This document shows positions 25,995-33,987 of a DNA stretch of 39,811 bases, piece by piece. The stretch is from contig CASENM010000037.1 in NCBI GenBank assembly GCA_949289295.1, positions 1-39,811 on the forward strand, in the 5' to 3' direction. The notes beneath the pieces are model-generated. The model was given only the letters and a program-made list of their open reading frames with translations, was not told the DNA's origin and made no database searches. The position numbers were made by a program, and so were the translations under genes. This DNA is from an uncultured Bacteroides sp. (lineage in GTDB: Bacteria > Bacteroidota > Bacteroidia > Bacteroidales > Bacteroidaceae). Position 1 is the stretch's first letter. Every line of letters begins with the position of its first letter.

Positions 25995-28499
25995 TTACGC
26001 TCCACGCTGTTCTTTCCTTTTCCGGACGTTCATCACAATTACTGCAATCGCCCCCAAAACCAGCAAGCCCAACGCCGCGAAAGCGACAGTTTCCGTCACA
26101 TGCAATGATACCGGGTCGAATATAAATTCAACCGTATGTTCTCCTGCAGGCACATTCATCGCACGAAGGATATAGTCGGCACGCCCATGCGGCACTTCCT
26201 TACCGTCAACATACGACTGCCATCCCGGATAATAGATTTCTGCAAAGACGATTGTCCCACCCTTTTCCGACCGGACCTCATATTTCAACGCATTAGGCTC
26301 ATAACTCACCAGCGTCACATTGCGCAAGCTGTCTCCTCCGTTTGTCTCAGCCTTCACTCGGTCAGCAAACTTCTTGTCTACAACGGCAGTCCGGGCCAGA
26401 CTGACATGATGCAACGCATCAATCTCCTCATTGGCATTGTCCACATAGCTTATTTCATCCACAAACCACGCATTGCCCAACGCATGAGGATTAAATACCG
26501 GCATGGAAGTCCCTCCCTGAAGCGGCACGATTACATAACGCGTATTCAACATATTCAGGACCGGAGTCAACGAATCGCCTGCCTGAGCCAAATCGCCGTT
26601 CACTTCCGGCAAAACTTTATACAAAGCTGCCATTTCACCCTGAATATGCTCGTCAATCATCTCCTGATAACGACGCAACTTTGCCGCATGATATCCGCCG
26701 ATACTTTTGTGCCAATAAGAAGTGTTGTTCTCGTTGAATGTATTCGCTGCCAAATTAAGCACCCGATAATCAAGCGACTTGTCCTGAAGTATCAGTTTGT
26801 CTGCTTCCGACGGTTCGACAAAAGGTTGCATCTCTGTCCCTTTCGCCACAAACTGCGCATCATAAAGATAACGTTTGTTCACGCTCCACATATCAACCAG
26901 ACAAAGCAATACCAACAGGCCTATCAAAGGCTTTGCTTTCAGCTTGCCTGCACAATACGACCACAGCAAAGCGGCTCCGACCAATATGACGAAGAAACTT
27001 CTCCACGCATCGGAGGTAAAGAGCGACCTGCGCACCTCTTCCAAATTTACCAGCAATGGAGCCAACTGGTCAGCCGGAATAGCATGCTGCAAGGCATTCA
27101 TCTCGGCAGAAGAAACATAGGAAGAGAAAAAGAAGGTCGGTGCCAATGCAAAAAGCAGGGCAATGCCCCCTGTAAGCATAAAACTGCCATAAAAAGCATT
27201 GGGACGCTCCTTGAGAAGCTGCGGACGTTCCACCACTGCTTTCAGAGCCATCATGGCAAGCAGGGGAATGGTAAATTCAGCGATTACCAGGATGGATGAG
27301 ACCGCACGGAACTTATTGTACATCGGTATATAGTCGATGAAGAAATTGGTCAGTCCCATAAAATTATGCCCCCATGACAGCAAGATAGAGAACAGCGTAC
27401 CTGCCAGAAGAGCCCACTTCATCGGCCCTTTCACGACAAACAGTCCCAAAATAAACAGGAACATGACGAACGCGCCTACATAAACAGGCCCTGATGTACC
27501 CGGCTGCTCTCCCCAATACTGTCCCAACTGAGCATACAGCCCCAAATAGGCAGGATCAGCTTTCTCCATCGCCTTTTCATTCTGTGCCAACGGAACGGAA
27601 GCCCCCCCCTTCACATTAGGCACAAGCAAGGAGAATGTTTCCCCGATGCCATAACTCCACTGGGTGATATAGTCACGGTCCAATCCGCTTCCGCTTTGGT
27701 TAGAAGCATTTTCTTTCACCAGTTCGCTCTTCCCCCGCATACTTTCCTTGCTATACTGGTAAGTGTGATACAGATTGGAAAGATTGATGCAGACAGCCAG
27801 CACGCCGGCAAGAGCCAGCACCCCCGTCCCTTTCAGAAAATCAGAAAAACGTTTCGCTTTCCAGGCTGTCACTCCAAAGGCAACCGCCATGAAGAGCATG
27901 ACAAACAGGAAATAATATGTCATCTGCAAATGATTGGACACAATCTGCAATGCCGCGAACAAAGCCGTCACAATCCCTCCTGTCAAGTATTTGCCTCTAT
28001 AAACCAACACCATTCCGGCAATCGTCGGCGGAATGTAAGCCAACGTGACGAATTTCCAGATATGTCCGGCCGCAATGATAATGAAAAAATAAGAAGAAAA
28101 GGCCCATATGACGGCTCCCAACGCCGACATCCATACCTTGAAGTTAAAAGCCCGAAGCAAAATGTAGAATCCGAGCAACATCACAAATACATACCACACA
28201 TAAGTGGGCAAATACAGATGATAGAGATTCTGTACGTAATTCAGCGTACGGCTGGATTCATACCCGGGAGCAATCTGATAGGTCGGCATCCCGCCGAACA
28301 AGGCATTGGTCCAGCGTGTAGCCTTTCCATGTTCTTTATAATACTCCTGATGTTCTCTTCCGGCACCGATTCCCGCCACCGCGTCATGCTGTGCCAGAAT
28401 ACGCCCCTCAAACACGGCAGGACAGAAATAAGCGAATGAAATAAGCGCAAAAAGCACGATTGCCGCGACATCAGGCAACAACTTCCTTAATCCTTTCAT
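25995..28499 (-). CDS. YfhO-family multi-pass membrane protein (probable GT-C enzyme)
   Basis: An 834-residue membrane protein with an N-terminal signal-anchor helix (VAAIVLFALISFAYFCPAVF) and about 12 further helices to residue 540 or so. An extracytoplasmic domain follows (about 550-800), then a final helix and the basic tail RKRKEQRG. The first periplasmic loop contains HDAVAG, with an aspartate in the position typical of GT-C enzymes. YfhO relatives in Firmicutes glycosylate teichoic acids using undecaprenyl-phosphate sugars. By analogy this one could transfer a lipid-linked sugar outside the membrane, which suits its place beside the glycan operon. A run of eight G (27602-27609) lies near codon 298. 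Expressed from its own -7 box. Confidence 0.82.
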   Translation of the reverse strand: MKGLRKLLPDVAAIVLFALISFAYFCPAVFEGRILAQHDAVAGIGAGREHQEYYKEHGKATRWTNALFGGMPTYQIAPGYESSRTLNYVQNLYHLYLPTYVWYVFVMLLGFYILLRAFNFKVWMSALGAVIWAFSSYFFIIIAAGHIWKFVTLAYIPPTIAGMVLVYRGKYLTGGIVTALFAALQIVSNHLQMTYYFLFVMLFMAVAFGVTAWKAKRFSDFLKGTGVLALAGVLAVCINLSNLYHTYQYSKESMRGKSELVKENASNQSGSGLDRDYITQWSYGIGETFSLLVPNVKGGASVPLAQNEKAMEKADPAYLGLYAQLGQYWGEQPGTSGPVYVGAFVMFLFILGLFVVKGPMKWALLAGTLFSILLSWGHNFMGLTNFFIDYIPMYNKFRAVSSILVIAEFTIPLLAMMALKAVVERPQLLKERPNAFYGSFMLTGGIALLFALAPTFFFSSYVSSAEMNALQHAIPADQLAPLLVNLEEVRRSLFTSDAWRSFFVILVGAALLWSYCAGKLKAKPLIGLLVLLCLVDMWSVNKRYLYDAQFVAKGTEMQPFVEPSEADKLILQDKSLDYRVLNLAANTFNENNTSYWHKSIGGYHAAKLRRYQEMIDEHIQGEMAALYKVLPEVNGDLAQAGDSLTPVLNMLNTRYVIVPLQGGTSMPVFNPHALGNAWFVDEISYVDNANEEIDALHHVSLARTAVVDKKFADRVKAETNGGDSLRNVTLVSYEPNALKYEVRSEKGGTIVFAEIYYPGWQSYVDGKEVPHGRADYILRAMNVPAGEHTVEFIFDPVSLHVTETVAFAALGLLVLGAIAVIVMNVRKRKEQRGA
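27602..27609. repeat. Run of eight G (minus strand) in the YfhO gene
   Basis: Eight consecutive C on the plus strand, read as G on the coding strand, encode Lys-Gly-Gly-Ala near residue 298. One inserted or deleted base would truncate the protein at little over a third of its length. It is in frame here. Confidence 0.8.
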
Positions 28500-28534
28500 A
28501 AAAAGCAGTTTAATGATTCATATTTTTCAGATGG

Positions 28535-28542
28535 CAAAGATA
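28535..28542 (-). promoter_or_regulatory. -7 promoter box for the YfhO gene
   Basis: The minus strand reads TATCTTTG, a match to TAnnTTTG, and ends 35 bases before the ATG. Confidence 0.6.
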
Positions 28543-28565
28543 ACACAATAGTCCATGAAAAATAG

Positions 28566-28573
28566 TAACTTTG
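28566..28573 (+). promoter_or_regulatory. -7 promoter box for mtnN-luxS
   Basis: TAACTTTG matches TAnnTTTG and ends 22 bases before the mtnN ATG. It is divergent from the YfhO box 24 bases away. Confidence 0.65.
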
Positions 28574-28595
28574 CCGTGAAAATCTTTTTAATCAC

Positions 28596-29291
28596 ATGAA
28601 AATAGGAATCATAACGGCCATGTCTTCCGAACAGAAGCAATTGGCCAACCAACTCGACAGCAAGACGATACGTGAAGAGGGGCCTTTTTCGTACACAGAA
28701 GGCCGAATCGGACGGAACGACGTGGTGCTGGCACAATGCGGCATAGGAAAAGTGAATGCCGCCGCCGGAACCGTGGAACTGATACGCAACTTCCGGCCCG
28801 ACTGCATCATCAGCACGGGTGTGGCAGGAGGAATCGACTCCTGCCTGAACATCATGGATGTAGTGGTGAGCCGGCAGATTGTCTACCACGATGTATGGTG
28901 CGGAGAAGGAAACGCCTACGGACAAATCCAAGGACTGCCCACATTCTTCCGGGGGAACGATACGCTATACGAATGTGCGCTTTCGCTCGATACGGAAACA
29001 CCGATTCACGGAGGGCTGATCTGTACGGGCGACCAGTTCGTCACCGACCGATGCGAACTGGACATAATCAAGAAAAATTTTCCCGAAGGACTGGCTGTAG
29101 ACATGGAGTCGGCCGCCATCGCACAGATCTGCCACCTCTATCAGGTGCCGTTTGTCAGCTTCCGCATCATCAGCGACACGCCGGGAGCCGACAAGCATTT
29201 CGAACAATATCTGAATTTCTGGGCGGAAATGGCCGACCGGTCGTTTCATGTCACCGAAACATTTTTGAAAGCATTGCCGAACAAACTATAA
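28596..29291 (+). CDS. mtnN: 5'-methylthioadenosine/S-adenosylhomocysteine nucleosidase
   Basis: The enzyme (also called Pfs) cleaves adenine from S-adenosylhomocysteine and methylthioadenosine in the cytoplasm. At 231 residues it has normal length. The catalytic residues match the E. coli enzyme with little shift: Glu12 in MSSEQ, Glu171 in DMESAA and Asp194 in ISDTPG. GVAGG (75-79) forms the phosphorylase-like ribose site. luxS follows by 13 bases, so its product S-ribosylhomocysteine is passed to the next enzyme in the pathway. Confidence 0.95.
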   Translation: MKIGIITAMSSEQKQLANQLDSKTIREEGPFSYTEGRIGRNDVVLAQCGIGKVNAAAGTVELIRNFRPDCIISTGVAGGIDSCLNIMDVVVSRQIVYHDVWCGEGNAYGQIQGLPTFFRGNDTLYECALSLDTETPIHGGLICTGDQFVTDRCELDIIKKNFPEGLAVDMESAAIAQICHLYQVPFVSFRIISDTPGADKHFEQYLNFWAEMADRSFHVTETFLKALPNKL

Positions 29292-29304
29292 CAGACATAC
29301 CATC

Positions 29305-29784
29305 ATGAAGAAAATACCGAGCTTTACCGTCGACCATATCCGCCTGCTGCGCGGAATCTACGTATCACGCAAAGATGAAGTGGGAGGAGAAATTGTGACC
29401 ACATTCGACATCCGGATGAAAGAACCTAACCGGGAACCCGCCCTCAGTCCGTCGGCCATCCACACGATGGAACACCTGGCGGCTACCTTCTTGAGAAATC
29501 ATCCGGCATGGGCCGATAAAATCATCTACTGGGGACCGATGGGATGCCTCACGGGAAACTATCTGGTGATAAAAGGTGACTTGCAATCCAAAGACATTGT
29601 TCCGTTGATGACAGAAACGTTCCGCTTTATCGCCGAGTTTGAAGGAGACGTGCCCGGAGCCAGTCCGAAGGATTGCGGCAACTACCTGATGATGAATCTC
29701 CCGATGGCAAAATGGGAAGCGGACAAATTCTTACACGAAGTATTAGAACAAATCACAGAAGCCAACCTGGAATATCCCCGATAA
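29305..29784 (+). CDS. luxS: S-ribosylhomocysteine lyase LuxS
   Basis: LuxS splits S-ribosylhomocysteine into homocysteine and DPD, the precursor of the signal AI-2. The 159 residues carry the metal motif HTMEH (His53, Glu56, His57), the catalytic Cys81 in GPMGCLTG and the third metal ligand Cys124 in PKDCGNY. It is a normal, intact member of the family, with an Fe2+ or Zn2+ site. It is the second gene of the mtnN-luxS operon. The palindrome array and T-run at 29811-29875 close the transcript. Confidence 0.97.
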   Translation: MKKIPSFTVDHIRLLRGIYVSRKDEVGGEIVTTFDIRMKEPNREPALSPSAIHTMEHLAATFLRNHPAWADKIIYWGPMGCLTGNYLVIKGDLQSKDIVPLMTETFRFIAEFEGDVPGASPKDCGNYLMMNLPMAKWEADKFLHEVLEQITEANLEYPR

Positions 29785-29810
29785 TCTTCAGAAAAATAGG
29801 CCCATCTGCC

Positions 29811-29875
29811 AAAACGCTTCGGCGTTCAGTACAAAACGCTTCGGCATTTCAAGTAAAACGCCGAAGCGTTTTTTT
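29811..29875. repeat. 22-base-phased palindrome array, site B (3 units)
   Basis: Units begin at 29811, 29833 and 29855, exactly 22 bases apart: two as AAAACGCTTCGGCG/AT and the last inverted as AAAACGCCGAAGCGTTTT. Each unit can fold alone with a TTCG or CGAA tetraloop. The first begins 26 bases after the luxS stop. Confidence 0.85.
29855..29875 (+). terminator. Intrinsic terminator of mtnN-luxS
   Basis: AAAACGC and GCGTTTT pair over 7 bases around the loop CGAA, ending in seven T. The hairpin is the last unit of the palindrome array. Confidence 0.75.
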
Positions 29876-29948
29876 CATACCTGCCCGGGCACGACAGGAA
29901 GAGTGAAGAAAAATTAACGAAAGGGTTGACCGACTGAACGAAAATTCA

Positions 29949-29956
29949 TACTTTTG
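29949..29956 (+). promoter_or_regulatory. -7 promoter box for the THUMP methyltransferase
   Basis: TACTTTTG matches TAnnTTTG and ends 33 bases before the ATG at 29990. Confidence 0.6.
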
Positions 29957-29989
29957 CAGCATCAATTGAAATTACGTAATTTTATCACA

Positions 29990-31567
29990 ATGAACCAAGA
30001 ATTTGAGCTTATTGCCAAGACATTCCAGGGACTGGAAGAAGTGCTGGCACAGGAACTCACCGAACTGGGTGCAGGAAACATTGAAATCGGCCGGCGTATG
30101 GTCTCGTTTACCGGAGACAAAGCCATGATGTATAAAGCAAATTTCTGTCTGCGCACAGCCGTCCGCATACTGAAACCCATCAAACATTTCACAGCCACCA
30201 CTCCGGAAGAAGTGTATGACGCCATAAAAGAAGTTGCCTGGGAAGATTTTCTTGACCCGACCGGCACATTCGCTGTCGACTCCGTGGTTTACTCCGAAGT
30301 GTTCCGCCATTCCAAATTTGTGGCATATAAAGTAAAGGACGCCATAGCCGACTATTTCCGGGAAAAGACAGGAGAACGTCCGTCTGTACGCATCAGCAAT
30401 CCCGACATACAGCTCAATATACATATTGCAGAAAATGAATGTACCCTGTCGCTTGACAGCTCCGGCGAATCTTTACACCGCCGCGGTTACCGTCAGGAAC
30501 AAGTGGAAGCACCTCTCAACGAAGTGCTGGCCGCCGGCATGATTCTGATGACAGGATGGAGAGGCGAATGTGACTTGATTGACCCGATGTGCGGTTCAGG
30601 CACAATTCCCATCGAAGCGGCTCTGATTGCACGCAACATCGCTCCCGGAGTTTTCCGCAAAGAATTCGGATTTGAAAAATGGAACGACTTCGACAAAGAT
30701 TTGTTCGATGCTATCTATAACGACGATTCTCAGGAACGGGAATTTACCCACAAGATTTACGGATACGACAACAGCTTAAAAGCAAATGCCATCGCACAGG
30801 CCAATGTGAAGGCAGCCGGTGTCAACAAAGATATAGTTTTGAAGGTACAGCCGTTCCAGCAATTTGAACAACCGACAGAGAAAAGCATCATCATCACCAA
30901 TCCGCCGTATGGCGAACGTATTTCCACAAACGACTTGATGGGACTGTACGAAATGATCGGTGAACGACTGAAACATGCGTTTGTCGGCAATGACGCGTGG
31001 ATATTAAGCTATCGGGACGAGTGTTTCGACCAAATCGGACTGAAAGCGTCCGCTAAAATTCCTTTGTTCAACGGTGCATTGGAGTGTCAGTTCCGCCAAT
31101 ATCAGATTTTTTCCGGAAAATATAAAGAATTCAGGTCAGACAATCCGGATAAAGAGTTCAAGACAAGAAGCGAAGAGCGCCCTGTACGCAACCGCCATCA
31201 CGGCGAAAAAGTAGAATATGGCAGAAGGGACAGGGAAAGAGACAATGACAACCGTTTCCGTAACGACCGCCGGCCAGACGGAGAAAGCCGCCGCTTCTCC
31301 CGCGATGAAGAAAAGCCGAGAAAATTCGAAAACTCCGGAAGAGGGGAAGAAAGACCGACTTTCCGTTCGCGTAAGGCAGGCGACGGAAAAGACTTTACCC
31401 GCGAACGCAGAAACGGATTCAAATATAATAATGATGAATCAAAACCTTCATTCCGCCCCTCAGCAAACGAAAAGGCTGAGAAGAAACAACCGGGCCAGCG
31501 TTTCATGTACATACACAGACGCAGAACACCGGATGAACTGGAAAACGAAATTAAAGAACAGGAGTAA
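29990..31567 (+). CDS. THUMP-domain class I RNA methyltransferase (RlmL/YpsC-like) with disordered tail
   Basis: A 525-residue SAM-dependent methyltransferase, probably for a guanosine N2 of 23S rRNA as in RlmL, though the exact target is not provable here. The N-terminal 160 residues form the ferredoxin-like and THUMP RNA-binding region. The UPF0020 catalytic domain has DPMCGSGTIP (198-207) for SAM and NPPYGER (304-310) as the catalytic motif. From about residue 381 to 525 the protein becomes an Arg/Asp/Glu/Asn-rich low-complexity tail, which is not part of the normal enzyme. The ATG at 29990 is chosen because the upstream in-frame start lies within the promoter box. The peptidase gene follows by 3 bases. 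Confidence 0.9.
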   Translation: MNQEFELIAKTFQGLEEVLAQELTELGAGNIEIGRRMVSFTGDKAMMYKANFCLRTAVRILKPIKHFTATTPEEVYDAIKEVAWEDFLDPTGTFAVDSVVYSEVFRHSKFVAYKVKDAIADYFREKTGERPSVRISNPDIQLNIHIAENECTLSLDSSGESLHRRGYRQEQVEAPLNEVLAAGMILMTGWRGECDLIDPMCGSGTIPIEAALIARNIAPGVFRKEFGFEKWNDFDKDLFDAIYNDDSQEREFTHKIYGYDNSLKANAIAQANVKAAGVNKDIVLKVQPFQQFEQPTEKSIIITNPPYGERISTNDLMGLYEMIGERLKHAFVGNDAWILSYRDECFDQIGLKASAKIPLFNGALECQFRQYQIFSGKYKEFRSDNPDKEFKTRSEERPVRNRHHGEKVEYGRRDRERDNDNRFRNDRRPDGESRRFSRDEEKPRKFENSGRGEERPTFRSRKAGDGKDFTRERRNGFKYNNDESKPSFRPSANEKAEKKQPGQRFMYIHRRRTPDELENEIKEQE

Positions 31568-31570
31568 AAC

Positions 31571-33865
31571 ATGATAAGATTTATACAGTTTCTATTTTTA
31601 TTTTTTATGTCAATGGTGGCTGTACATGCCCAAGAAAAGAAGAGTTACACACTGGAGGATGTGATTCCGGGAGGAAGCAACTATGCCAATCTCCGCCCTG
31701 AAAACATTACAGGGCTTCAATGGTGGGGCGATGTCTGTATACGCACTGATATTGAACATATATATAAGATAGACCTCAAGAACGGCAAGGAAACTACACT
31801 GGTTACACTTGATGAAGTGAATGATGCCTTGCAGAACGGCGAAAAGCCTTATGCGTTTGAATTCAAGTTCAAACCGCTCCGTACTTTGGCCGCGGCTTCC
31901 ATGCCTTGGGGCAACCGAAATGTGGTTGTCTTTCTGAACAAAGCGGAAACCGGAGAATCCGGCGAACACTATATGTGCTGGTACGACTTCAGCCAAAAAA
32001 AGATTGTCAACATGTTCCGTATCCAGAGCAACGGAAAGCAACCCGCCAACCTTGATTTCTGCAAAGAAAACGGATGTGTGGCCTACACCATCGGACGTAA
32101 TCTGTTTGTCGCAAACGAAGGGGACTTCTCCAAACAGATAAATGCGGCATGCATAGGCTGCAGTGAGGATACGGAAAAGGATGTAGTCTACGGACAAGCT
32201 GTCCACCGTAATGAATTCGGCATATACAAAGGCACTTTCTGGAGTCCGAAAGGGACTTTTCTGGCATTTTACCGCATGGACCAGAGCATGGTGACCGATT
32301 ATCCGCAGGTGAACACCTCCACCCGCATCGCTACACTTGAACCGGACAAATATCCGATGGCCGGCATGACAAGCCACAAGGTGACAGTCGGAGTGTACAA
32401 CGTGAAGACAGGAAAGACAATCTATCTGCAGGCTGGCGACCCGACAAACCGTTATTTCACCAACATAAGCTGGTCACCCGATGAAAAGCTGGTTTACGTC
32501 ATCGAACTGAACCGTGACCAGAACCATGCACAGCTGGTAAGCTACAATGCCTTGACAGGCGAAAAGAGGAATGTTCTCTATGAAGAGAAACACATACGCT
32601 ACGTAGAGCCCCAGCATCCGCTGATTTTCCTCCCCTGGGATGAAACGAAATTCATCTACCAGAGCCAGCGCGACGGCTTCAACCATCTGTATGTGATGGA
32701 TACGGAAACCATTCAGGAGGGTGAATGGAAGAAGGGAAAAGATAGCGAAGCTGAATATTGCGAATATCTGAAAACAACCCCACTGACGGAAGGTGACTGG
32801 CTTGTACAGTCAGTGACGGGATTCAACAAGTCGAAAAAGGAGATGATTATCACTTCCACAGAAATATCTCCTCTCCAGACCAACATATTTGTCGTAGACA
32901 CCAAGAACGGGAAACGTACCTTGATTGGCAGCGACAAAGGGGTACATTCCGCACAGGTGTCAGCTTCCGGAAAACACATCATTGACAGCTATACTTCAGC
33001 CCAGATAGGACGCAGCATCAATATCCTGCCTACCGACGGCAAAAAAGGTTACAACCTGCTCACTGCTGAAGATCCGATGGAAAGCCAATACAACCTGCCG
33101 GAAATTACAGTAGGAACCATCAAGGCTGCCGACGGAGTGACCGACCTGTATTACCGCCTGGTAAAACCCGTAAACTTCGACCCCAACAAGAAATATCCTG
33201 CCATCATTTATGTCTACGGAGGGCCTCATGCACAGATGATTCATGACACACGCTTCTATGACGCACGCGGATGGGATTTGTATATGGCACAGAAAGGCTA
33301 CGTAATGCTTACCGTAGACAGCAGAGGAAGCGACAACCGTGGTATTAAATTCGAAAATGTAACATTCCGCCATCTCGGCATGGAGGAGATGAAAGATCAG
33401 GTGAAAGGTGTGGAATTGCTGAAATCCCTACCCTACATTGATGCCAGACGAATCGGTGTACACGGATGGAGCTTCGGCGGCTTCATGACTACCAACCTGA
33501 TGCTTACCTATCCCGACTTGTTCAAAGCAGGTGTAGCAGGAGGACCGGTCATCGACTGGAAATACTATGAAGTGATGTACGGTGAACGCTATATGGACAC
33601 GCCGGAAACCAATCCGGAAGGTTACAGAAATTCAGACCTGAAGCAAAAAACCGGCAACCTGAAAGGACGTCTGGAAATCATCATAGGCGGAACTGATCCG
33701 ACCTGCGTGCCGCAACATACTTATACTTTCCTGCGCGCATGTATCGATGCCGATACACATCCTGACCTGTTCATTTATCCGGAAGACGGACATAACATGA
33801 TGGGACGTGACCGTGTACATTTGCATGAACACATCACCCGCTATTTTGAGGACCATTTAAAATAA
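31571..33865 (+). CDS. S9-family dipeptidyl peptidase IV-like protease
   Basis: A 764-residue exported serine peptidase. A signal peptide (residues 1-21, ending VHA-QE) sends it to the periplasm or outer surface. An N-terminal beta-propeller (about 40-500) precedes the alpha/beta-hydrolase domain. The triad is Ser634 in GWSFGG, Asp709 in GTDPTC and His741 in DGHNMM. DPP IV enzymes bind the substrate N-terminus with a Glu-Glu pair; the corresponding stretch here seems to be VHRNEFGI (211-218), with Asn214-Glu215. It therefore may cut X-Pro or X-Ala dipeptides, but the exact preference is uncertain. It lies 3 bases after the methyltransferase gene and probably shares its transcript. Confidence 0.9.
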   Translation: MIRFIQFLFLFFMSMVAVHAQEKKSYTLEDVIPGGSNYANLRPENITGLQWWGDVCIRTDIEHIYKIDLKNGKETTLVTLDEVNDALQNGEKPYAFEFKFKPLRTLAAASMPWGNRNVVVFLNKAETGESGEHYMCWYDFSQKKIVNMFRIQSNGKQPANLDFCKENGCVAYTIGRNLFVANEGDFSKQINAACIGCSEDTEKDVVYGQAVHRNEFGIYKGTFWSPKGTFLAFYRMDQSMVTDYPQVNTSTRIATLEPDKYPMAGMTSHKVTVGVYNVKTGKTIYLQAGDPTNRYFTNISWSPDEKLVYVIELNRDQNHAQLVSYNALTGEKRNVLYEEKHIRYVEPQHPLIFLPWDETKFIYQSQRDGFNHLYVMDTETIQEGEWKKGKDSEAEYCEYLKTTPLTEGDWLVQSVTGFNKSKKEMIITSTEISPLQTNIFVVDTKNGKRTLIGSDKGVHSAQVSASGKHIIDSYTSAQIGRSINILPTDGKKGYNLLTAEDPMESQYNLPEITVGTIKAADGVTDLYYRLVKPVNFDPNKKYPAIIYVYGGPHAQMIHDTRFYDARGWDLYMAQKGYVMLTVDSRGSDNRGIKFENVTFRHLGMEEMKDQVKGVELLKSLPYIDARRIGVHGWSFGGFMTTNLMLTYPDLFKAGVAGGPVIDWKYYEVMYGERYMDTPETNPEGYRNSDLKQKTGNLKGRLEIIIGGTDPTCVPQHTYTFLRACIDADTHPDLFIYPEDGHNMMGRDRVHLHEHITRYFEDHLK

Positions 33866-33885
33866 TTGTTCAAAATACAAATTGT

Positions 33886-33953
33886 CGCAGATTCATCAAG
33901 ATTGAAGGAAAACAAGCAAAAGAATTATTTGCAATAATCCTCATGAATCTGCG
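33886..33953. repeat. Imperfect inverted repeat between the peptidase and purD
   Basis: The left arm CGCAGATTCATCAAGATT (33886-33903) pairs at 16 of 18 positions with 33936-33953. The 32-base loop holds a smaller GCAAA/TTTGC hairpin. The element ends 34 bases before the purD start and may end peptidase transcription or be a small mobile repeat. Confidence 0.65.
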
Positions 33954-33987
33954 TTTTCAAGGAATAAAAGACTAAAAAACAAACGAT

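Noticed and set aside
26136-27299. 387-codon open frame antisense to the YfhO gene
   Set aside because: It is rich in His, Arg, Gln and Cys without a fold signature, as expected for the reverse of a membrane-protein gene.
29811-29875. CRISPR array
   Set aside because: The repeated units are 22 bases with only a 4-base linker, so there are no spacers, and no cas genes are nearby.
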